NCBI GenBank assembly: GCA_015680905.1
Contig: CM027379.1
Span: forward strand, 99,065,001-99,129,000
Length of the DNA stretch: 64,000 bases
Direction of reading: 5' to 3'
DNA from: Coptis chinensis
Lineage: Eukaryota; Streptophyta; Magnoliopsida; Ranunculales; Ranunculaceae
Part shown: positions 46,279 to 59,640 of the stretch, in pieces
Layout: each line of letters begins with the position of its first letter
How positions within the stretch are numbered: the stretch's first letter is position 1
The notes under the pieces: generated by a model
What the model saw: only the letters and a program-made list of their open reading frames with translations
Database searches by the model: none
Told to the model about the DNA's origin: nothing
Position numbers and translations under genes: made by a program

Positions 46279-49200
46279 TGTCATGTCCTACATGGACCAT
46301 GGTGGTAGCCTACCGAGACTAACAACAAGACTGATTCCATCTCAGCAGCAGGGCAAATGAGTAACTTAGTAAGATAGAAGAATGTAGGAAGGACACGTGT
46401 AAGTAGAAAATCTCTCGGATCTGATGATAAAGGGAGAGGAGTTTTATGGAAGAAAGGAAGAAAAATAGTTAAGAACTCGGGCTCTAGTTTCGGTGAAACA
46501 GAGATTAGGCTCTGCATTCTTTTTTTTTGAATCAGAGATCATTTTGTTTATTTTCATTTTCAGTTTACTATTCATGAACTAGGTTATGAACTAGGTTGTG
46601 AACTCCCTTTACTATTCACAAACTCACTTTCTTGGTCTAGTTTATAACAATTGGTATTCAGAGCCTATGTTTCTGGTGAAGATATGACACTAGGTGAAGT
46701 GGAAAAACTAGCTAAAGGAACACAACACCAATTTAATGAAATGCGCTCAAGGGTTAACGACTCAAGTCAACGACAGATTAATCAAAGAGATCCAAGCAAG
46801 AGAAGTAGCAGAAAGGAAAATGGAGGCAAGACTTGAACTTTTAGATAAGAAGTTAGACTCTAGATTTGACCAGCTGTTGAAAATAATGAATGACAAAGGG
46901 AAGAACACCACCGTAGCGGCTGAGTTGCCTTCTGGGTCTGGAACTCCTCTAGAAACCACCATTGAAGCTGAACAATCGACAACTTACTCAAGACAAAATA
47001 TTCCAAATGACTGGAATGACCATGGTAATCTTCTTAAAACCCCTAAGTTAGAATTTCCACGTTTTGACAGCACTAATCCTCGTGTGTGGGCTAGGAAGTG
47101 TAATCAGTTTTTTCACTTGCATCCCATGGATGATAAAAAAAAGATTAGTATAGGGTCACTATACTTTGAAGGAAGAGCAGATTCATGGTTCCTGACTTAC
47201 CAAGATGGGAAGGAATTAGTAGATTGGAATGCTTTAGTTGAAGTCATTTGTGGTCGATTCGAATTGGTAGGCCAAGAGAACTATGTAGGCAGTTTTAATA
47301 AACTGATTCAAGTGGGTACGGTTGATGAATACTTTGAGCATTTTGAAGAACTTCAAGCTCTTATGGTGAGTAAAAATAAACAGTTCAGTGAAGAGTACTC
47401 TGTCCTTAGTTTTTTGAGTGGGTTGAAGGAGGAATTGAAAGCTTCGGTTCAAATGTTTAAGCCAACAACACTAAGTAGTGCACTATATTTGGCCAGAATG
47501 CAAGAAAAAGCTTTGGAAGCTTAAGTTAAGAGGGCAGCAAAACCCATACAGAGAAATTTTACCAGCACCACTTCATACTTCTATACTCCACCTTTCCAAA
47601 ACAAACTACCACAAACGTCTATTCCCATCCCAAAGGTCCCTTTCAACACAACCAAAATCAATACCAACCCACCCAATACCATCACTACCAACATCAACCT
47701 ACCACCCATCAAAAGACTCACGCCTGCCCAAATGAAACTCAGAAGAGACAAATGCCTCTGTTATAACTTTGATGAAATCTATAAGCCTGACCACAAGTGT
47801 ACGAGCCAACATTTATACATGTTGGTAGGAATAGAAGAGGATACTGACACAGAAGAAGTTGAACAAACAGAGGAGCAATTGCTGCAACAAGTGGAGACTG
47901 ACATGGAAATCTCTCTTCATGCCTTAACTGGCAATGTGGGCTAGAATACCATTCGTATCCCAGGATTTATCAAAGAAGAAACCTATTACTGTGTTGATTG
48001 ACTCAGGAAGCACACATAGTTTTTTCGATTCTGAGGTGGCTAAACAAGCAGGCTGTAAACTCAATCTCACTGCACAAATGTTAGTCACCGTAGCTAATGG
48101 GGAGAAGACCATCAGTAAAGCCATAAGCCATTTGCAACAACTTAAAATGGCAAATGCAAGGTCATGCCTCTGAGGATAACATCAGAATTTTACCCTTGGG
48201 GGGATGTGATATGGTACTGGGTGGAGATTGGTTAAAACAATGTGGGGATGTACTCATTAATCTTCAAAAACTTCAGTTGACTTTTAAGAAAGATGGCAAG
48301 AAGATAGTACTAAAAGGTGGACAGGAAACTGCTTCTCTTAAGATGATCACTGCCAAGGCTTTATCAAAGTTTCTAAGCAAGAATACTCATGCTCTAGTGG
48401 GCCAAATCTTCTCTATCACAGTTAGTGAACTGAAACCAGAGGTTCCAATTGAGGTGACTTCTCTACTTTAAGAATTCAGGGACGTTTTTCAAGAACCTAC
48501 TAGCCTTCCACCGTCAAGAACGTTAGACCATCATATCCCACTTAAACCCAATGCAGAACCTACAAACCACGTCCCTACAAACATCCATACATCCAAAAAT
48601 CTATCCTAGAAACTCTAATGAAGCAGATGTTGCAATCCGGACTCATTCAACCTAGCCACAGTCCTTTTGCATCTCCAGTGTTATTAGTTAAGAAGAAAGA
48701 TGGTACATGGCGTTTCTGTGTTGATCACAGAAAGTTCAATACTATGACAGTGAAAGACAAATTCCCAATGCCAGTCATAGATGAATTACTAGATGAGTTG
48801 CATGGAGCTTGCATATTCTCCAAGATAGACTTATGGTCAGGTTACCATCAGATTTTGGTCCACCCAGAAGATGTTTACAAGACTGCCTTCAGTACTCACT
48901 AAGGACATTACGAATTTAAGGTAATGCCTTTTGGACTCACTAATGCCCCAACCACTTTTCAAGCATTGATGAATGATATTTTCAGTCCATATCTAAGAAA
49001 GCATGTATTAGTTTTCTTTGATGACATTTTAGTCTACAACACCAACTTGGAGGAACACTTACTGCATTTGAGGCAAATTCTGACTACTCTTAGGGAACAT
49101 ACCCTATATGCCAAGGCTTCGAAGTGTACTTTTGCCCAGTCTCAATTAGAGTATCTGGGTCATTTAATCACACCTAATGGAGTAGGTGCTGACCCTACCA

Positions 49201-51677
49201 AGATTGAAGCCATGGTCAATTGGCCCAAGCCTACAACACTCAAAGCCTTGAGAGGATTTTTAGGTTTAATAGGGTACTACAAAAGATATGTTCAAGGATA
49301 TGGGAATATAAGTAGACCTCTCACCGAGATGTTAAAGAAAAATAATTTTAAGTGGTTACCAATGGCGAAAGAGGCATTTGAGGAATTGAAACATGCAATG
49401 ACCTCTACACTTGTATTGGCACTTCTGGATTTTCAACAACCTTTCATTGTGGAGACTGATGCATGTGCTCAAGGCATAGGGGCTGTTCTAATGCAAGGTG
49501 GTCGACCTATTACTTTTTTCAGCAAAGCACTTGGTCCAAAGGCACTAGGGTTTTCTACCTATGAAAAAGAGCTACTAGCCATTGTGATGGCAGTAAACAG
49601 ATGGCGCTCTTATCTTACAGGACACCACTTTATCATTCACACAGACCAGCAGAGTATTAAGTTTTTCATGGAACAAAGAATCACTACCTTACTACAACAG
49701 AGATGGCTCACAAAGTTACTCGTTTTTTATTATGAGATTAGGTATAAGAAAGGTAAAGATAACACTGCAGTTGATGCCCTGTCCAAAATTTCAGAAGACC
49801 AAGGAGAATGCCGCCTCATTACTGAAATACAATTCAACCTCTATGGATGCAAGAAGTCTCACTCAGTTATGATCAAGACCCCACTCTGCAACATATCATT
49901 TCCCAACTCCTGATATCTCCTACTAGCCTTCAACATTATACTTATGAAGCAGGCATCCTCCATTACAAAGGGAAACTTTTTATTGGCAATAACAATGCCC
50001 TAAGATCAAAGTTGTTATCTACCATTCATTCTTCTTCCATGGGTAGTCACTCTGGAATTCAAGCCGCTTACCTTCGGGCAAAATCTTATTTCTATTGGCC
50101 GGGTTTAAAGAAGGAGGTACTCCAATTGGTAACTAACTGTGATATTTGTCAGAGGTGCAAAGGTGAGCACAAGTTTCCCGCAGGACTTCTACAACCACTT
50201 CCAATTCCATACCAGGCATGGCAACATATTAGCATGGATTTTATTGATGGACTACCCAAATCAGAAGGCAAGGAAGTAATTTTAGTGGTCGTCGACAGAT
50301 TTACAAAGTACAGCCACTTCTTGGCCATCAGCCACCCTTATACTGCTTCTTCTGTTGCTAAAGTCTTCATGGATAACATCTACAAGCTACATGACCTCCC
50401 TCAATCCATTGTCTCAGATAGAGATAAGGTTTTCATCAGCGCTTTCTAGCAAGGGAGCACTAGGGACAGAGGTACATTTAAGCACTACCTATCACCCTCA
50501 AACAGATGGCCAAACTGAGCGCACCAATGCATGTTTAGAGACATATTTGAGGTGCATGACAGGGCATTCTCCTTCACAGTGGGTCAAATGGCTTCCACTT
50601 GCAGAATGGTGGTTCAATACCAACTACTACACAAGTCTCAAAATGCCCCCATTCACTGCTCTCTATGGCTACTCTCCACCACACCTTACCATTCCCACAA
50701 CTGTCAACACTTCCATTGGGGTAGTTGAAAAGTATCTTAAGCAGCGACAACACATGGTAGGAGTGATTAAAGAAGATCTGTTAAAAGCTCAAGAGCGCAT
50801 GAAGTTCTATGCTAACAAGAAAAGAATAGAGAGGTCCTTCCAAGTTGGAGATTGGGTCTACTTGAAGCTACAACCTTATAGACAAACATCCATCTCCATT
50901 CACAAGAATCTTAAGCTTTCAGCCAAGTTTTATGGCCCCTTTCAGGTGACAACAAGGATAGGGGCAGTAGCTTACAAGCTATACCTCCCACCACACTCCA
51001 AAATCCACCAAGTTTTCCATGTATCTCAGCTCAAGCAGAAGTTAGGTTCCACTGCAGTACCAGTTCCTCAGCTTCCCCTTGTCGATTAGGCTGGAAAATT
51101 CTTAATGGAACTTATAACCATTCTTTCTCGCAAAATCATTCCCCGAAACAACCAAGCTGTAGCTCAAACCCTCATTCAATGGTCTCATACTAATTCCAGA
51201 GGATGCCACTTTGGAGGATTGGGCAAACATCGCGGCACATTACCCTCACTTCAATCCTTGAGGACAAGGATTCTTAAAGAAGTCGGCATTGTCATGTCCT
51301 ACATGGACCATGGTCGTAGCCTACAAAGACTAACAACAAGACTGATTCCATCTCAGCAACAGGGCAAATGAGTAACTCAGTAAGATAGAAGAATATAGAA
51401 GGGACACGTGTAAGTAGAAAATCTCTCGGATCTGATAATAAAGGGAGAGGAGTTTTATGGAAGAAAGGAAGAAAATAGTTAAAAACTAAGGCTCTAGTTT
51501 CGGTGAAGCAGAGATTAGGCTCTGCATTCTTTTTTTGAATCAGAGATCGTTTTGTTTATTTTCATTTTTAGTTTACTATTCATGAACTAGGTTGTGAACT
51601 CTCTTTACTATTCATGAACTAGGTTGTGAACTCCCTTTACTATTCACAAACTTGCTTTCTTGGTCTAGTTTATAACA
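46279..51677 (+). mobile_element. Chromovirus-type Ty3 LTR retrotransposon (fossil), inner layer
   Basis: 5' LTR 46279-46649 (371 bp) and 3' LTR 51290-51677 (388 bp) begin TGTCATGTCC and end TATAACA. The 5-bp duplication GAGGG lies at 46274-46278 and 51678-51682. A tRNA-Met-type primer site follows the 5' LTR (TGGTATTCAGAGC). Parts: gag 46.7-47.6 kb, protease near 47.95-48.15 kb (DSGSTHSFF), reverse transcriptase and RNase H 48.6-49.8 kb (VLVFFDDILVY), integrase 49.85-50.7 kb (HHCC-type and [10 protein letters not shown]), and a chromodomain-like end near 51.1-51.25 kb. Length, short LTRs and chromodomain suggest the Reina or Galadriel group. The copy is broken in roughly half a dozen places. 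LTRs differ at about 4-5% of sites, hence perhaps 1-3 million years old under usual plant rates. Confidence 0.9.
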
Positions 51678-51682
51678 GAGGG

Positions 51683-52355
51683 CTGTTGGAGCTTGGAGGT
51701 CTTTAATGGCGGACGATCCAGTGTGGAGGAAGCGTTATCGATATAAATTATTTTGTAGTTGTTTTGGTTGATTGGTAGTGGATTGTAGTGTGTGTGTGTG
51801 TGTACTGTAGAGTGGGGGGTTGTTAAAGCTTGAATAAGTTGTTAATGGCGGTCGAGATCGAGTTTTGGGTGTGAGGGGAATCGAGTTTTGATAGTATTGA
51901 AAGATAGAGCTTTTCATGAGGGTTAAAACCGCTGGGATGAGGGTGGCGGACGAGTGGAGGTTTGTGGTGGCTGATTTGCAGGAGGTGGTGAGCTGTTGAG
52001 GAAGAAGAAGGAGGTGGTGGCGATGCTGATTTTATTTTGGTTGGGCTTGGACCGAAACCAATTAGTTGTTTTGGGTCGGTTTCTATTTTTTTTTGTTTTG
52101 GGCCGGTTTCTAAATTTTTGGTTTGGGCTGGGTCCATATAACTTAAAATGGGTCAGGTTGTTTAGACTTTTGGGCCTTGGTTTTGGGGCTTTGTTTTGTT
52201 TAGTTGGATTAGGACTATGGGTTGAAGTGTTATACATACGGGTTTGCGTCAGGACGCAAACCCATATGGATGAATACCGGTTTGGGACTGGTGACTGTTG
52301 GGTTTGGCCCTTTGATTGTTGACTGTTGACCGTAGACTGTTGACTGTTTATTGTG

Positions 52356-52391
<36 letters not shown>

Positions 52392-54215
52392 TTGTATAGA
52401 CTAATCCAATAGTAGTATGTTGTGGAAGTCTGTATAAATTGTTTGTCATTATCTAAGAAAGATTTGACGTTGATATTATGCTATTTTTGACACGTGACGA
52501 GATTGAAATTTTAAGAGACGTGATTTTCCTAAAACGCTATAAAAATGTTATGCGGTACATTTGTAGAAATTGTGACATTATGTGGTATGTTTAAATTGTT
52601 GTTATGTTAAATGATATGATATGTTAGGATATATATTAAATGCGACATTTTTGAGAAATAAATGTAAACGCTCCATCATTATATCTGTGAGATGCTACTA
52701 TGAGGTATTATAGTATTTGTGGATATTTCCAAAGAGATTGTGGTTTAGTCACTTTAGGGCAATATGTTTTATTTGGCACGTGAAAGAATGAAAATAAGAG
52801 GTATTGTGATATTTCCAAATAATGTGGCTTAGTGCAATAATTTATGTGGCACTTGATAGAGTGAAATAATTATGAGATATAAAGGTATGAGACTTGAATA
52901 AATTACGTAATGAAAATCCTAGAACCTAGCTACTACAACTCATGTGATTGGCTTATATGTAGGGCTTATGTGATATGATTGGTCCTTGTATAGGGTGTAT
53001 GAGATGTTGATTGACCCATGTGTAGGGCAATCGTAGCCGAATAGTGGCTTGATTATCTCGTTCGTAAAATTAGAACGAGACGCGCGATATTTTATGCCGA
53101 ATAGTGGCAATACCCACATAATGGAGTTCGTGTGGGAGTTATTTGGTATGCGATATCTCGCTTAGGGTATGCACGGAGTGGTTTATTATGTGAGGGGAGG
53201 CATGTGGATGTACATGTTCGGCGTAGGAAAGCGATTGTGGTAGCCAGGGAAACTAGGTAAAACCTAGAGACGACGTGATTCTAGAGGCACTTGAAGAAAC
53301 TCTAAACAATAATTGTGATGATATATCAAAGCGTGTTAAATCTATAATAAATGATTTATTGTGGTTGTGAAATTGGTCATTGAGGTTGTTCTTGTTGGTT
53401 CAATGAGATGATTGGAATTATGTATATGATAAGTTTGTTTTATTGTAATTTATGTTGCATTCACAATGGTTTTGCAGAAGGGTGTTGAATTAATTATTTA
53501 TGCAGGTGTGACCCACTCTGTGATTAGGCTTACACCAGTGTAAGTATAGAGCAAGTTTAGTTTTGTTATTTTATTATTATATGCAGTTGATCTAGTACGA
53601 TTTGAAGCTAAGGCGCCTCAGTGGAGGAACTAAATGTCTTATTATTATTAAATTGGAAGCTAAGGCGCCTCAGTGGAAGTTAAGGCGCCTTGGTAGAGGA
53701 ACTAACTGCCTTATTGATTGTGTATGTATATGCATAAGTATGATTTGTATTTTAGGGCTACTTATATCAGCATTGTTTATAATGCTGACCCGATTTGCAT
53801 ATTTGCTTATTGGGTGTGTTCAGAAAATGAACACAGTTGATAAGTCTTAACAGGATTTGTGTTGAATAAGGTTGATTGTTGCTTGTGGTTCGCGTTAGCG
53901 TCTCATTACAGGATATGTTTTGTTTTCCTTTGAGGTGCAATAGATTTCAATTGAGACAATGTTTTTTTGTATTTTCAGTTGTAATTATAATTAAAGAGTT
54001 GTTGAAAATAAAGAAATTTGTAACTTAATCATATCTGTGAATTTTTGTAATGAAGAGAACTTTTGTTTATTTAAAATTTTTTATTGGTTTCCAATTATTG
54101 AAATAGTTAAATGGATAATGGGTTTTTGGAAGTTGAGAGTGCATTACACCTCGAAAATCGAAGAGTCGGGAACAAATATTATTTTTCCGATTTTGTCGAA
54201 ATTCGAGATGTGACA
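51683..54215. other. Right part of the solo LTR, no genes
   Basis: This 2.5-kb stretch belongs to the solo LTR. Open frames at 51735-52322 on both strands and at 53602-53850 are low-complexity or repeat-derived and show no domain. Confidence 0.6.
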
Positions 54216-57200
54216 ACTCTGTTGAGCCAGGTTGGAGCCCTGAAAGGAGAAACTGTACCCACAGAGTCGGCATGAACAATGTCACTCTGCAGAAAAATAG
54301 TGATAACTTGAATGAGCAGCGAGTCCAGGAACTCATTAGAAATGCCATAGATTCCAAAGCTACTCGGGAAGATAAGTGACATAAACTGGCAATCAAAGGA
54401 CCTAAAGAACCTCTTTTTATAGATGAAATCAGAGATTACATTTCCCCTGGTTCTTTCAAACAACCTTCAGTTCCAACCTACGATGATGTAGATGGTTGTC
54501 CAGATGAGCACTTGATGAAGTACAGATCGTCTATGACTCTTTTTAACAACAATGATGTGTTGGTGTGCATATTGTTCCAAGCTACTCTTATCGGAGAAGC
54601 TTTGACATGGTTTAATGAGCTCCGTCCTTGTTCAATCCATACATTTTCGCAGCTCGCTGACAAATTTTCAAAACATTATCGCTACAACAGGAAAACCATA
54701 AAAGGTTCTAGAACTCTTTTCAACCTCCACATGGAGAAAGGAAAAAACATTCGAGACCTTATCAGAAAACTCAGGGTGTTGCTCAAGGAGGTCAACAATG
54801 TTCTAGATGACGTTGTTGCACAAGCTTTCAAAAATGCTCTTCATTTTGATAAGTCTGGTCTGTACAACTCACTAACTTTGTAGCCTCCAAAAACGGTTCA
54901 GGATTTGCTGGTGTGAGCAGATAGGTATGCTACTGTTCAAAAAGATTCAAAGTACAAGCAACAAAAGGATTTTGCAAATGATATAGGAAAGCAGGAACAG
55001 CCACAGCGTGACAAAGACAGAAAGAAGCATAACAAAGATGCCAAAAATGGCGTCTCACAGAGTCAGAAACAAGATGGCCGCCCGAGCAAAGATTTTACTC
55101 TTCTGGAGCATCTTTGTTAGCATCAGTCTCTCAGAATTGTATGACAAGCTCAATGGAAAACTCTCCAAGTCGTTCCCTATGAAACCTGATACTGAGGGAA
55201 GCAGAGATAAGTCAAAGAAATGCAAGTATCATAATGATTTCGGCCATACTTTGAATGACTGTTATGCATTAAATAAGGAGATCTCCAGAATGGCAGATGG
55301 GGGATAGCTGAAGGATTATCTAAAGGGTAGTCAAAAGCTGGCTCATGTAAATCTGGTTGAGCACGATGTGATAGTTGTATAGTGCTCAGATGGTTGCTTG
55401 CTTGCTCATCCAACCGTGAAAGAAAATGGAGCATGAAGCGCAAGATTCAAAAAATTGGTAGTTGGAATCACGTAAACATTATCAACTTTAAATCTGGGTT
55501 CTATGCTGAGGCTATTGTTAAAGGAGGCCTAACTTTTACTGAAGAAGATAAGCGAGGAGTATACTATCCTCACAATGATGCTGTGGTGATTACAACATGG
55601 GTTAGCATCCGCAGAGTCCAAATAATTTTGATTGACACCGGCAACTCTGCATGTATCCTATTCTTTGGATGCTATTTTGTCATGAATCTCAACGATGATC
55701 TTATTCAGGAAGATGATACTCTAATTATTGACTTTAATGGTGCTCCAGCTAAAAAGGTTGGTAAAATTAATTTGCCAGTCACAGTAGGTCCTAAGGTTGT
55801 AGGAGTTGACTTTGTTTTGGTAGACTGCCCATCCACATATAATGTCATTCTAAGCAGAGATTGGCTTCATGCAATGCATGCAGTGGTGTCCACTTATCAC
55901 CAAGCTATTAAGTTTCCAACAGCAGAGGGAACTTGTAAGATCCGAAGTGACTAGATTGCATCTATGAAATGCCACCATGAGCATGTGATGGATGATTATA
56001 AAAAACCAAAAGTTAGAGGGCACACCATTCTCAATGCTGGGCAGAAATAGCAATTACAGCAGGGCTAGATCAGAGCACCGCCGAAGGCAGCTAGAGCACC
56101 TCGGGAGGCACCAACCAAGGGACCTCCAACAATCGATAAGCTGAAAGAAGTGCAGATAGGAGAAGAAGAAAGTCAGACCACTTTCATCTCTGAAGAACTT
56201 TCTGAAATAGAGAAAGAGGTTTTGGTGGCCTTATTGAAAAGCAATAGAGTTATCTTTGCTTGGAATCCAACAGATCTGCCCGGAATTGACCCCAGAATCG
56301 CTTGTCACAGATTAGGCATTGACACAAAAGTCAAACAGGTAAGGTAGAAACCACGGAGAATGGCCCCAGACAAGAAACTCTTAGTGAACAAGGAGATTGA
56401 CAAGTTATTGGAGGCTGGATTTATTCGACCAGTTGAATACCCAACTTAGGTTTCCAATATTGTAGTAGTTCCAAAAAAGAATGGGAAGCTCATAATTTGT
56501 GTCGACTTCACAGACATGAATGAAGCTTGCCCACTGCATCCTTATCCTATACCTAGAATTTGAGATATGGTGGATGCGACATATGGTTTCAAGAAACTAT
56601 CTTTTATGGATGCAAGCTCAAGATATTATCAGATTGTACTGCACTATGATGACCAGGAGTATACATCATTCATCACAGATAGAGGCCTATATTGCTATGT
56701 TGTTATGTCGTTCGGTCTAAAAAATGTTGGGGCCACATACCAAAAGCTTGTTAATACTATCTTTGCTGATCTTATTGGGTTATTATGGAGGTTTATATTG
56801 ACGACATGGTTATGAAGTCAAAGGAAGAAAGCGATCATCTTGCTGACCTGCAGAAAGTATTTGATCGACTAAAGAAATACAAAATGAGGCTTAACCCTGC
56901 CAAATGTTCATTTGGCCTATCTTCAGGCAAATTATTAGGGTTCATGATGACCCACAGGGGAATTGAAGCTAACCCTGAGCAAATTCGAGCTATTCTCGAA
57001 ATGACACCCCCTACCTGCAGAAAGAAAGTACAGAGGTTCTTAGGCCGTCTTACGGCTCTCGGTTATTTCATATCTCGATACTCTGACAAATGTAAGCCGT
57101 TCTTTCATATTCTGAAAGGTGCATCAACCTGGAATGAATTGAAGATTGTGAAAAGGCTTTCACTAAAGTCAAAGCCTACCTTACTTCTCCCCCAATTTTG

Positions 57201-59292
57201 GTTAGCCCAAAGGCTGGAGAACCTGTAGGAATCTATCTTGCTTATTAACCGACTCTGCCTGCCCGGTCTGAGTCATTTTGTTGATGATTCTGAAGAAAGG
57301 CCGGTTCATTCTATTAGCAAGACACTAACTGCAGTAGAAAGTCGTTACTCCAAAATTGAGAAAGTCGTGTTGGCCTTAGTACATGGAGCTTAGCGATTGA
57401 AACCATATTTTCAGGGGAGAACAGTGAAGGTATATACGGAGTATCCTCTACGAAAGACCCTCGGCAAACAGGGGGAATCAAATAGGTTGATTGAATGGTC
57501 AAGTTACCTCAGCACATATGATATTGTTTATGAGCCAATGACTGTAGAAAAGGGGCATGCTCTAGCCTCTCTTATGGCAGATTTTCCTGTGGATGACATC
57601 CAACTGAGTCCAAAATTAGCAAAAGTTGAACAACTTCCTGATCATTCTGTTCAATTCCCTGCACAAACTGAGGAGTTCTCACCCAGTACATCTGATTCTG
57701 GGTCGAGCGCATAATTAACAATAATCAAAATCTCTGGACCGTCTTCACCGATGGTTCAAAAAATGCATCCGGGTATGGTCTGGGTTGTGTACTTATTAGC
57801 CCTGAAGGACAGAAAATTGAAAGATCAGTCAGACTAGGTTTTCCTACCTCTAATAATGAAGCTGAATATAAGGCTGTTATCTATGGTATGAACGCCGCAC
57901 CTAAGCTGGGAGCGAAGAACATTCAAATGCTAACAGATTCTTGCTTGATGGCTAATCAATTTGGTGGTACTTTTCAAGCAAAAGATGAAAGGATGGCGAC
58001 ATATTTGGAAATCATACACAAATTGGCTATGCAATTTGACAAAATCTCTATCAATCAAAGGCCAAGGAATGAAATCAGGCACGCTGATGCAAGAGAAATC
58101 CAAATTGATTTCCAACAAGAGCCGAGCATCAATCTACAACCAATGAGACTTCATGAGGCATATGTTGTTAACAAGTCTGTGTTGTTAACACTCAGTGAAG
58201 AAAAAGAGAACAGGTGGATCATGCATCTTCAGAATCTAAAGATCCAATTGATGCTGAGGATCACCAAACTTTGGCATCCTTACACAAACAACTTAAAAGA
58301 AACCAATATCCCATCGTCAATGATTCAGATCAAGGAATGAACCCTTGTAACCTTGGCAGTATTGGGGGCGACCGTGAAGATACTGGGGTGACATCATCCC
58401 CACTGAAAATGAAAAGTCTGAATCTGAAGAGGAAACTCTTGATGATTTAGAGATAATGGACTTAGAAATCTTGGCACAGGAAAAATCTGACTGGAGGATG
58501 CCCTTCATCGAGTATCTGAACTCAGGGAATCTCCCCACAGAGAAAGCTTTATCTCAGAAGGCTAAGCGAGAGGTATGGAAATTCGCAGTATTGTTCACTA
58601 AAGAAAGAATCGCTCGACTTTACAAAAGGCCAATGGGGTTTGGCCCACAGTTACGATGTCTTACCCCAGAGCAAGGCGAAATGATACATAAAGAAATTCA
58701 TGCAGGTATTTGTGGGAATCACTCGGGAGGTCGTAGTCTTGCCCACAAGGCTTTAACGAAGGGTTATTAGTGGCCATACATGCAAAAAGATAAAAAACGA
58801 ATCACTCAAATTTGTGTGCTGTGCCAGAAACATGCTAAAGTTGGAAAACTACCAGCCACAGAATTGCACCCAATTCTCATGATTTGAATTGGCCTTTCTC
58901 AAAATGGGGGCTCGACATCGTAGGACCTTTGCCTAGGGCACCTAGAAGAGTTTGTTTTTTGTTGGTGGCTACCGACTACTTTACAAACTGGGTCGAAGCC
59001 ACAACTTTGGCTTCAATAACTACTGCAGATGTAAAGCAATTTCTGTGGCGTGATATTATTTGCAGGTTCGAAGTACCTTCAGAGTTAGTATTAGATAACG
59101 GTTCCCATTTTGGCTATACAGAGATGCAACAATTCTGTGGGTCTATGAGCATAAAGCACAACTTTTTTGCTCCTTACCATCTTGAAGCAAATGGCCAAGC
59201 TGAGGCTACTAATATGGTAATCTTAGATACCCTTAAGAAGAGGCTTACTGAAGCTAAAGGCAACTGGGTTCGTCAGCTACCTGTTGTCCTAT

Positions 59293-59640
59293 CACTACAA
59301 AAAAAATAGGTTTTACCCCACGATTCAAAACCGTAGAAAAAGGGGAAAAAAAACCTTCTTTTTCCACGGTTTTGGACTGTCGCAGGACCATGGCCTTTTT
59401 GTGCATCGGAAATGGTCTAGCCACAGTCATGACCGTGGATAAAGCCTACCAATAGCGACAGTCTTTGCGTCAGCTATTGCCGTCGGTATGGCTACGGCAT
59501 AAACCGTTGGATAATTCATGGCAAAATCTCACTTTTCCCCACGGTGTTGGTCCGTGGGAAAAGGGTAGTTTTTCCTACGGTATTGGTCCGTGGGATCTGC
59601 TATTTTTGCGACGGCTAGATACCGTGGCAGAGTTATTTTA
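59293..59640 (+). mobile_element. CACTA (En/Spm) element, left terminal and subterminal region
   Basis: Starts CACTACAAAAAAAATAGG, a CACTA terminal inverted repeat, directly at the break in the Tat integrase. It continues with subterminal repeats of both orientations, CCACGG...TTGGTCCGTGGGA and CGACGG...CCGTGG, repeated at least six times to about 59625. This is the usual transposase-binding subterminal layout. No matching right TIR (reading ...GTAGTG) was found within the window, so the element is either truncated or longer than it seems. No transposase is visible. Confidence 0.85.

Larger units (their letters stand above)
45418..54215. mobile_element. Long solo LTR (fossil), middle layer
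   Basis: TGTAAGATCC at 45418 and GAGATGTGACA ending at 54215 are TG...CA LTR termini, flanked by 5-bp direct repeats ACTCT (45413-45417 and 54216-54220). After removing the inner element about 3.4 kb remains, without coding domains or a second LTR copy, so it is best read as a solo LTR from an element with very long LTRs (Tekay-, Ogre- or LARD-like). It holds a partial 115-bp duplication around 51683-51860, an AT run near 52356-52387 and repeats containing AAGGCGCCTCAGTGG at 53608-53700. Confidence 0.75.
43829..59292 (+). mobile_element. Tat-lineage Ty3 LTR retrotransposon (fossil), outer layer
   Basis: Parts in order on the plus strand: tentative 5' LTR 43829-44238 (TG...CA), a decayed primer-binding region with GTCTATGGGGATTG at about 44242-44264, the start of gag 44304-45412, then after the nested insert gag 54221-54890, a CxxxxGHxxxxC knuckle near 55240, protease near 55620-55860, reverse transcriptase 56200-56960, RNase H to about 57560, a second archaeal-type RNase H (FTDGSKNASGYG..., NNEAEY) 57730-58100, and integrase 58660-59290. 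The second RNase H marks the Tat lineage. The element is old and heavily broken (a dozen or more interruptions). Its right end is missing where a CACTA terminus begins, and no 3' LTR was found. Confidence 0.85.

Noticed and set aside
51735-52322. Overlapping open frames on both strands near 52 kb
   Set aside because: They are low-complexity, lie inside the solo LTR and have no domain.
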